From: Acetobacteraceae bacterium
GTDB lineage: Bacteria; Pseudomonadota; Alphaproteobacteria; Acetobacterales; Acetobacteraceae
Assembly: GCA_030039695.1 (NCBI GenBank)
Contig: JASHVB010000085.1
Coordinates: 1 to 10,490 of the forward strand
Length of the DNA: 10,490 bases
Direction: 5' to 3'
The position numbers were made by a program, and so were the translations under genes. The notes beneath the pieces were generated by a model that saw only the letters and a list, made by a program, of their open reading frames with translations, ran no database searches and was not told the DNA's origin. This document shows positions 5,621-10,490 of the stretch, in pieces. Position 1 is the stretch's first letter, and every line of letters starts with the position of its first letter.

Positions 5621-7171
5621 ATGGGCCTGGTTGGACTTTCCCGCCTGCAGTTCGGCCTGACGGCCATGTACCACTTCCTGTTCGTGCCGCTGACGCTCGG
5701 CCTCTCCATCATCCTCGCGATCATGGAGAGCATCTACGTCACCACCGGCCGCGTCGTCTGGCGCGACATGGTGCAATTCTGGGGCACGTTGTTCGGCATC
5801 AACTTCGCCCTCGGCGTCGCCACCGGGCTGACCATGGAATTCCAGTTCGGCACCAACTGGGCCTACTACGCCCATTATGTCGGCGACATCTTCGGGGCGC
5901 CGCTCGCCATCGAAGGCCTGATGGCCTTCTTCCTGGAAGCCACGTTCATCGGCTTGTTCTTCTTCGGCTGGAAACGCCTGACGGCGGTGCAGCACCTGGC
6001 CTGTACCGTGCTGATGGCGCTGGGCACCAACCTATCGGCGCTGTGGATACTGATCGCCAATGGCTGGATGCAGAACCCGGTCGGCGCCAGTTTCAATATC
6101 GCCACCATGCGCATGGAGATCACCAACTTCTGGGCCGTGGTGTTCAACCCGGTGGCGCAAGCGAAGTTTGTGCACACGGTGTCCGCCGGCTACGTCACCG
6201 GATCGATGTTCGTCCTATCGATCAGCGCCTTCTACCTGCTGCGCGGGCGGTATCGCGGATTGGCGGTCCGCTCGATGACCGTCGCCGCCAGTTTTGGCCT
6301 AGCATCCGCGCTCTCGGTCGTCGTGCTGGGCGACGAGAGCGGCTACCTGGCCAGCATGAACCAGAAAATGAAGGTCGCCGCGATCGAGGGCATGTGGCGC
6401 ACCGAACCCGCCCCCGCCTCTCTCACCGTCATTGGCATCCCCGACATCAAAACACACGAAACCGAGTTCGCCGTGCGTATACCCTGGCTGCTCGGGCTGA
6501 TTGCCACACGCTCGATCAGTGGCCCGGTGGCTGGCATCGACAATCTGGTGGCGGACGTCAGACAACGTATCAAAAGCGGCATCATCGCCTATTCAGCGAT
6601 GGCGACACTGCGCGCCAATCCGAAGGACGCCACCGCGCTGGCCGCCTTCCAGGCGCACGCCGACGACCTGGGCTACGCGCTGCTGCTGAAGCGCTACACC
6701 CCCACCGTCACGAACGCCAGCGACGAGCAGATTGCGGCGGCCGCGCTGGACACGATTCCGCCGGTGCTGCCGGTGTTCGTTAGCTTCCACATCATGGTGG
6801 CGCTTGGCTTCTACTTCATCGTCTTGTTCGCCACGATGTTTGTGCAGGCCTCGCGCCGTGCATTGGAAAGCCGCCGCTGGCTGCTGCATGTCTGCCTGTG
6901 GTCGCTGCCGCTGCCCTGGGTGGCCGCCGAGCTCGGCTGGGTCGTTGCGGAAGTCGGCCGCCAGCCCTGGACGATCGACGGCGTGCTGCCAACGTTTCTG
7001 TCGGTGTCCAGCGTGCCCGTCGCGAATGTGTGGATCTCGCTCGCCGGGTTCGCGTTGCTCTACTCGGTGCTGGCCGTGGTCGAGGTTTACCTGATGGTGC
7101 GGACCATCCGGCGCGGCCCCGACCTGGCGCCGCCTACCGCCAAACCCTCCCTGGCGATCGCCGCGGAATAG
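5621..7171 (+). CDS. cydA: Cytochrome bd ubiquinol oxidase subunit I
   Basis: The 516-residue polytopic inner-membrane protein oxidises quinol and carries haems b558, b595 and d, reducing oxygen to water without pumping protons. Ligands correspond to E. coli CydA: H18 (H19), H185 in AKFVHTVSAGY (H186) and M392 in SFHIMV (M393). The proton-path glutamates are E98 and E106 in IEGLMAFFLEATF. Quinol-binding K251 and E256 lie in MKVAAIEGMW, and the C-terminal GRQPW is at 446-450. The periplasmic Q-loop is long (about 257-380, including ETEFAVRIPW and LLLKRYTP), so this is the E. coli-like L-type, not the short-loop cyanide-insensitive CIO group. The ATG at 5621 is preceded by GAGG at a slightly long distance. 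It is first in cydABX. Confidence 0.97.
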   Translation: MGLVGLSRLQFGLTAMYHFLFVPLTLGLSIILAIMESIYVTTGRVVWRDMVQFWGTLFGINFALGVATGLTMEFQFGTNWAYYAHYVGDIFGAPLAIEGLMAFFLEATFIGLFFFGWKRLTAVQHLACTVLMALGTNLSALWILIANGWMQNPVGASFNIATMRMEITNFWAVVFNPVAQAKFVHTVSAGYVTGSMFVLSISAFYLLRGRYRGLAVRSMTVAASFGLASALSVVVLGDESGYLASMNQKMKVAAIEGMWRTEPAPASLTVIGIPDIKTHETEFAVRIPWLLGLIATRSISGPVAGIDNLVADVRQRIKSGIIAYSAMATLRANPKDATALAAFQAHADDLGYALLLKRYTPTVTNASDEQIAAAALDTIPPVLPVFVSFHIMVALGFYFIVLFATMFVQASRRALESRRWLLHVCLWSLPLPWVAAELGWVVAEVGRQPWTIDGVLPTFLSVSSVPVANVWISLAGFALLYSVLAVVEVYLMVRTIRRGPDLAPPTAKPSLAIAAE

Positions 7172-7180
7172 GAGCGCACC

Positions 7181-8320
7181 ATGTCCAAATACGAATTCCT
7201 GCGGCTGCTATGGTGGGCGGTGCTCGGCGTATTGCTGATCGGCATCGCGGTCATGGACGGCTTCGACATGGGTTCGGCGATCCTGCTGCCGTTCGTCGGC
7301 CGCAGCGACCTGGAACGGCGCGTCGTCATCAACACCGTCGGCCCAGTCTGGGAAGGCAACCAAGTGTGGCTGATCCTCGGCGCCGGCGCGATCTTCGCCG
7401 CCTGGCCGCCGCTCTACGCCGTCGCGTTCTCCGGGTTCTACCTGGCGATGCTGCTACTGCTGTGCGCTCTGATCCTGCGCCCCGTCGGCTTCAAATACCG
7501 CAGCAAGCTGGAGGGCACGCGCTGGCGCAATATATGGGACGCGGCGCTGTTCGTCGGCGGCCTGGTACCCGCGCTGGTGTTCGGCGTTGCCTTCGGTAAC
7601 GTCCTGCAAGGCGTGCCATTCCGTTTCGACGACACGCTGCGGATGACCTACACCGGCAACCTGTTGGGCTTGTTCAATCCGTTCGCGCTGCTGTGCGGCC
7701 TGGTCAGCGTCGCCATGCTCACGATGCACGGGGCGGCATGGCTCGCCTGCAAGACCGAGGACGCCGTCCAAGCGCGTGCGCGACGCGCCGCGATGATCTG
7801 CGGCGTCGCGCTGGCGGTGTTGTTCGTCATCGGCGGCGTCTGGGCGGCGCAGCTTAATGGCTACGTGGTGCAATCGTTCGCCGGGGTTAATGCGCCATCC
7901 AATCCGCTCACCAAGCAGGTCACGCGCCAGGTTGGCGCGTTGATGTCTAACTTCGGCGCGACGCCCATCGCCGCGGTGGTACCGGCGCTCGCTATCGTCT
8001 GTGCGCTGCTGACCGCCTTGCTTGCGTCGCTCGGCCGTCTCCGTGGCCTGGCCTTCGTTATCAGCGGCCTCTCCGTTGCCTCCGTGATTGCCACTGCCGG
8101 CATCAGCCTGTTCCCATTCCTGCTGCCATCGTCGACCGATCCGAACTCGAGCCTGATCGTGTGGGATGCGTCGTCCTCGGCGATGACGCTGCTGGTGATG
8201 ACCATTGCCACGGTGATCTTGCTGCCGATTGTCCTCGCCTATACGGCGTGGGTCTACCGCGTGCTGAGCGGCCCGGTCACGGCGAAGGACATCGAGGCCG
8301 ATCCGCACATGACATACTGA
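7181..8320 (+). CDS. cydB: Cytochrome bd ubiquinol oxidase subunit II
   Basis: At 379 residues it has exactly the length of E. coli CydB, and it forms the heterodimer with CydA in the inner membrane. Visible family signatures are DGFDMG (26-31), GPVWEGNQVWLI (54-65), FAAWPPLYAVAFSGFY and RPVGFKYRSKLEG in the N-terminal half, a strongly hydrophobic set of about eight or nine helices, and the FPFLLPSSTDPNSSLIVWDAS region near 312-332. At position 58 this protein has Glu where E. coli has the proton-path Asp58, a conservative change. Only nine bases separate it from cydA; its AGGAG overlaps the cydA stop codon, so translation is probably coupled. Confidence 0.97.
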   Translation: MSKYEFLRLLWWAVLGVLLIGIAVMDGFDMGSAILLPFVGRSDLERRVVINTVGPVWEGNQVWLILGAGAIFAAWPPLYAVAFSGFYLAMLLLLCALILRPVGFKYRSKLEGTRWRNIWDAALFVGGLVPALVFGVAFGNVLQGVPFRFDDTLRMTYTGNLLGLFNPFALLCGLVSVAMLTMHGAAWLACKTEDAVQARARRAAMICGVALAVLFVIGGVWAAQLNGYVVQSFAGVNAPSNPLTKQVTRQVGALMSNFGATPIAAVVPALAIVCALLTALLASLGRLRGLAFVISGLSVASVIATAGISLFPFLLPSSTDPNSSLIVWDASSSAMTLLVMTIATVILLPIVLAYTAWVYRVLSGPVTAKDIEADPHMTY

Positions 8321-8332
8321 AGGAGCCGCCAC

Positions 8333-8437
8333 GTGTGGTATTTCAGCTGGGTGCTGGGCCTGAGCTTCGCCGCCGCATTCGCCGCGCTGAACGCGATGTG
8401 GCTTGAGCTGGCGCCGGGCAAGGGGCTGCCAGACTAA
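8333..8437 (+). CDS. cydX: Cytochrome bd oxidase small subunit CydX (YbgT family)
   Basis: A 34-residue single-helix protein starts at a GTG 12 bp after cydB, with AAGGAG seven bases upstream. The sequence begins MWYFSWVLGLSFAAAFAALN and continues AMWLELAPGKGLPD. The MWYFxWxLG start and the NAxWLE motif after the helix are diagnostic of CydX/YbgT. CydX packs against CydA and stabilises the haem centres. It is too short and uses too weak a start codon to be called easily by automated tools. It completes the cydABX operon; no cydDC transporter genes follow. Confidence 0.93.
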   Translation: MWYFSWVLGLSFAAAFAALNAMWLELAPGKGLPD

Positions 8438-8709
8438 TCCGCGGCGCCTCGCGCTCGCATGCAGGCGTTGGTTCCGCTCGCGTCTGACCGGGTTGCCGGA
8501 TACTCACCCGGGCTGTTCGGCGGCAACCACGCCGCGTCGCGCCAGCACCGCGGCCTGGTACCTCGAACCAAGTGCCCCGGCACAGAGATCCCGGCAACGC
8601 TGCTCTGATCGCCCCGCCGGGATTCTTCGCCGCCGCAAAACGAGACGTGAGCGAGAGTTCGCCTCGGTTACGCCCGCCGCTGGCGCCCTCGCGTCCGGCG
8701 GCGCGCAGC
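8438..8709. other. Convergent intergenic region between cydX and CtrA-like gene
   Basis: These 272 bp lie between two convergent genes and hold no recognisable gene. GGTTGCCG (8491-8498) and CGGCAACC (8521-8528) are perfect 8-bp inverted arms with a 22-nt loop and could form a stem downstream of cydX. No T-run accompanies it, so intrinsic termination is not shown. Confidence 0.5.
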
Positions 8710-9447
8710 TCAAGCGGCCGCTGCTACCGGTACCGACCAGACGGGCTCCGTGGTGATCATCGGCGGGGCCACGCTCGGATCGCGCAGGATATAGCCGCAG
8801 CCCCAAACGGTATCGATCAGGGTCGGTACACCAGCCGTGGCCAGTTTCTTACGCAGCCGGCAGATGATGACGTCGATCGTCTTCATATCCGGCTCGTCCA
8901 TGCCGCAATACAGGTGGTTGAGGAACGCGGTCTTGTTCAGGATAACGCCCTGCTTGAGAAACAGCAGCTCGAGCACGGCGAACTCACGGCGCGAGATATG
9001 GAGGTGCGTGCCATGAATGCGCACTTCGCGACGGTCAAGACTCAGCTCAACCGGGCCGAGCCGCAGTGTCGAGTTGGTGTGGCCCTGGCTGCGACGGACG
9101 ATGGCGCGGATGCGGGCCATCAGCTCCTGGAGGTCGCAGGGAACCATGATGAAGTCGTCGGCCCCCTGGTCCAGGGCCTTCGCCTTCTGCTGCGCCGTCG
9201 CGGCGTCGGCGATCATCAGCACAGGCACCTTGGAGCCGGCGGCGCGCATCATGCGTACCACTTCATGCCCCGGCATATCGGGCAGGTGCAAGTCCATCAG
9301 CACCAAATCGTAGTCGTAGAGGCGAAGGAAGTCGAACGCGTCGCGCGCCGATTCGGCATGCTCGCAGCGTGCGCCCTGTTGACACAGTTCGACCAGGTCA
9401 TTGCTTCCGCGGCAGCAAGGTATTTTGCCAACTCGCAGGACAAGCAT
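8710..9447 (-). CDS. CtrA-family OmpR-type regulator with degenerate receiver (pseudo-receiver)
   Basis: The 245-residue protein aligns end to end with CtrA, the alphaproteobacterial cell-cycle and motility regulator. The DNA-binding half is strongly CtrA-like: ARIRAIVRRSQGH linker, then SRREFAVLELLFLKQG, FLNHLYCGMDEPDMKTIDV, ICRLRKKLA and DTVWGCGYILRDP. The receiver keeps LRLYDYDLVLMDLHLPDMPG with phosphoacceptor D52, but the acidic E-D-D near residues 7-9 is G-K-I, the switch Ser/Thr position is Ala (A80 in LMIAD), and the invariant lysine is Val (V102 in IMVPCD). Phosphorylation is therefore doubtful. Eight cysteines are present, four within residues 11-28. The ATG at 9447 is six bases after GGAGG; an adjacent ATG at 9450 is possible. 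It ends in a short PVAAAA tail. It is probably a CtrA paralogue, not CtrA itself. Confidence 0.88.
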   Translation of the reverse strand: MLVLRVGKIPCCRGSNDLVELCQQGARCEHAESARDAFDFLRLYDYDLVLMDLHLPDMPGHEVVRMMRAAGSKVPVLMIADAATAQQKAKALDQGADDFIMVPCDLQELMARIRAIVRRSQGHTNSTLRLGPVELSLDRREVRIHGTHLHISRREFAVLELLFLKQGVILNKTAFLNHLYCGMDEPDMKTIDVIICRLRKKLATAGVPTLIDTVWGCGYILRDPSVAPPMITTEPVWSVPVAAAA

Positions 9448-9470
9448 CATTCCCCTCCTCTCCGCCGATC

Positions 9471-9494
9471 CGTGAATTTGCGTGATATTCGTGA
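9471..9494 (-). promoter_or_regulatory. Phased TCACG direct repeats upstream of CtrA-like gene
   Basis: Read on the minus strand, TCACG occurs three times with spacers AATA and CAAAT (plus-strand CGTGA at 9471, 9481 and 9490), a period of 9-10 bp. Tandem half-sites on one helix face are the usual target form for OmpR/PhoB-type winged-helix proteins. The array is 20-45 bp before the start codon of such a protein, so it could mediate autoregulation. No CtrA consensus TTAA-N7-TTAA is seen. Confidence 0.4.
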
Positions 9495-9548
9495 CATCGA
9501 CCTTGCGGGTAAACTCCGCCAGAAGGCCGAAGCGCCGGGCGAACCTGA

Positions 9549-9592
9549 CGGCCTAAGCCTTCGCCTTTCGGCCTAAGCCGTTCGGACTAGGC
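9549..9592. repeat. Short tandem repeat with CGGCCTAAGCC units
   Basis: CGGCCTAAGCC occurs exactly at 9549-9559 and 9569-9579, a 20-bp period, and a diverged copy CGGACTAGGC follows at 9583-9592. The unit is itself partly palindromic. It lies about 100 bp upstream of the CtrA-like gene, two helical turns apart, so it could be a protein-binding array; function is unknown. Confidence 0.5.
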
Positions 9593-9639
9593 GCTGTGCC
9601 TGATCGGAAGAAACTCCGCTGTTAGCTCTGTGTTGCGCA

Positions 9640-9661
9640 CCATTCCCCCAGGGGGGATTGG
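9640..9661. promoter_or_regulatory. 22-bp imperfect inverted repeat with C5/G6 core
   Basis: The left half CCATTCCCCCA (9640-9650) and the right half GGGGGGATTGG (9651-9661) are inverted with 9 of 11 positions matching. The symmetry extends beyond the C/G core to CCA/TGG-like edges, which argues for an operator and not a chance G-run. It is about 190 bp upstream of the CtrA-like gene. The binding protein is unknown. Confidence 0.4.
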
Positions 9662-10188
9662 TTCACGCCATCAATCAGCGCTGCGGCGTCAACGTACGGC
9701 AAGCGGCGTCAGACGCTGCAATCGCGGTCGCCCGCGACCACACCCGCAACGCAAAACAGCTCCCGGCCGTGCCTGCCGGCGGCCGGACCGACCCCGACAG
9801 CGACGTGCGGATGGTCCAGCTTGCCTGACGTTACAGGTGCACCACCCAACGTGACTTGTCTTACCCGACAGCCCGGGAACGGCATGGTCACCGACGCCGA
9901 TGTGATGGTGAGCTTTGCCGCAATCAGTTGCACGGGTGTCAGCAGCAACGTGGAGATCATCGAAATCAACGCAACGGGTGCTTCCTCAAACGTCCTACCG
10001 GCCGCGTTCGGTCGCAGGACGACCCGCGCGCGTGCCCATTATCCAAGCGCGCGACCTTTTGAGACTGGATGGCCTTCGTCATGACATGGTGGGCAACGCC
10101 GCGCTCAACCGATCCGTTGCATGACGTTCGGGCGTGGTTCGCTCGCTCACCGATCCCTTCGCGCCTCGCGACCCGGTAATGCCATGGT

Positions 10189-10209
10189 TGGCCGCGCCAA
10201 GCGCGGCCA
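10189..10209. repeat. GC-rich hairpin downstream of LuxR-type gene
   Basis: TGGCCGCG (10189-10196) pairs with CGCGGCCA (10202-10209) around loop CCAAG. It lies about 90 nt beyond the stop of the minus-strand LuxR-type gene. There is no T-run on the minus strand after it, so at most it is a factor-assisted terminator or RNA-stabilising stem. Confidence 0.4.
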
Positions 10210-10297
10210 TGACACGGCGGGCGCCAACGCCGGTTTCATCCAGACGCCTGCTCAGGTGCCACGGCCGCTGGCGAACGCCCCATGACAAAGCATGCGT

Positions 10298-10490
10298 TCA
10301 ATTGAGCCGTTCGGCCGTCCGCGAACCAGCGGGCAGCAATGTGGGCGGCAGGGTGAAGCCTCCGCGCGCCTTGGCGACCGCCTCTAGCCGGCTGCGCGCT
10401 CCCAGCGCGCGATAGATCGCAGCGAGGTGCACCTTCACCGTGCCGATCGCGAGGTTCAGCCGGCGTGCGATCTCCTTCGTCGCACAGCCC
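10298..10490 (-). CDS. LuxR/NarL-family transcriptional regulator, C-terminal part only
   Basis: Only the last 63 residues are inside the window. They contain most of a LuxR-type HTH: TKEIARRLNLAIGTVKVHLA (residues 4-23 of the fragment), then AIYRALGARSRLEAVAKA. The TVKVHLAAIYRALG recognition helix and the SRLEAV fourth helix are diagnostic of the NarL/FixJ/LuxR group. An unusual tail of about 20 residues, GGFTLPPTLLPAGSRTAERLN, follows before TGA. The N-terminal receiver or ligand domain lies outside, so whether it is a two-component regulator cannot be said. Confidence 0.88.
   Translation of the reverse strand, partial: GCATKEIARRLNLAIGTVKVHLAAIYRALGARSRLEAVAKARGGFTLPPTLLPAGSRTAERLN

Larger units (their letters stand above)
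9451..10297. other. Long gene-poor region between CtrA-like gene and LuxR-type gene
   Basis: About 850 bp contain no gene I can support. The leftmost 210 bp look regulatory, with phased repeats, direct repeats and a dyad listed separately. Weak frames exist (TTG-started, about 86 codons, on minus 9709-9969 and plus 9821-10084) but overlap each other antisense, have poor starts and match nothing I know. A degraded gene or an untranslated RNA cannot be excluded. Confidence 0.55.

Noticed and set aside
4862..5995. 377-codon minus-strand frame across trxC, the DUF2892 remnant and the start of cydA
   Set aside because: Runs antisense through two certain genes; composition typical of GC-driven open frames.
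5557..6783. 408-codon plus-strand frame overlapping cydA
   Set aside because: Out-of-frame reading of cydA, Arg/His/Gly-rich, without any domain; cydA is unmistakable.
5621..7171. Cyanide-insensitive (CIO) type CydA
   Set aside because: The Q-loop is long and E. coli-like; CIO proteins have the short loop.
7454..8332. 292-codon minus-strand frame opposite cydB
   Set aside because: Antisense shadow rich in Arg, Gln and His; no motif and no ribosome site.
9709..9969. 86-codon TTG-started frame on the minus strand with a hydrophobic start
   Set aside because: Non-ATG start, a stop shortly upstream, no ribosome site and an overlapping antisense frame of equal quality at 9821-10084; no recognised family.
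1..10490. Mobile elements, CRISPR arrays, tRNA or rRNA genes, phage or defence systems
   Set aside because: I looked for repeat-spacer patterns, transposase motifs, terminal repeats and tRNA arms and found none; the window is metabolic and regulatory.

Overview
The window is GC-rich DNA (roughly 63-65% by eye) from a proteobacterium, most probably an alphaproteobacterium. The best taxonomic clue is a CtrA-family regulator at 8710-9447, a family largely confined to Alphaproteobacteria; a Rhodospirillales/Acetobacteraceae-like host is a plausible but unproven guess. I see no rRNA, tRNA, CRISPR array, transposase or integrase. Both ends are cut through genes.

Left part (1-3408), all on the minus strand: hydroxypyruvate isomerase (hyi), then a glutathione S-transferase-like protein, then tartronate semialdehyde reductase (garR/glxR), then, after a gap with its own promoter-like sequence, an XRE-type regulator running off the left edge. 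hyi and garR are the second and third steps of the glycerate pathway of glyoxylate assimilation (glyoxylate -> tartronate semialdehyde <-> hydroxypyruvate; tartronate semialdehyde -> D-glycerate). Glyoxylate carboligase, the first step, is not in the window. A perfect 7-bp inverted repeat lies upstream of hyi.

Middle part (3698-5422): a divergent pair built around one AT-rich operator/promoter region (about 4702-4738). To the left run an ArsR-family repressor with the two cysteines of the SqrR/BigR persulfide sensors, a small unknown ORF, and dUTPase (dut), joined by ATGA overlaps. To the right run thioredoxin 2 (trxC) and a DUF2892 membrane-protein gene broken by an in-frame TGA. The set looks like a sulfide/persulfide and thiol stress locus that has captured dut and is partly decaying.

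Right part (5423-8437): an FNR/FixK-like box followed by a compact cydA-cydB-cydX operon for a long-Q-loop cytochrome bd quinol oxidase, with every key haem and quinol residue present. Low-oxygen induction is the likely control. Cytochrome bd oxidases are often sulfide tolerant, which fits the neighbouring persulfide sensor.

Far right (8438-10490): convergent to cyd is a CtrA-like regulator whose receiver has lost most of the phosphorylation residues but whose DNA-binding domain is intact and CtrA-like. Its upstream region carries helically phased TCACG repeats and further repeats. About 850 bp without a convincing gene separates it from the C-terminal end of a LuxR/NarL-type regulator that runs off the right edge.
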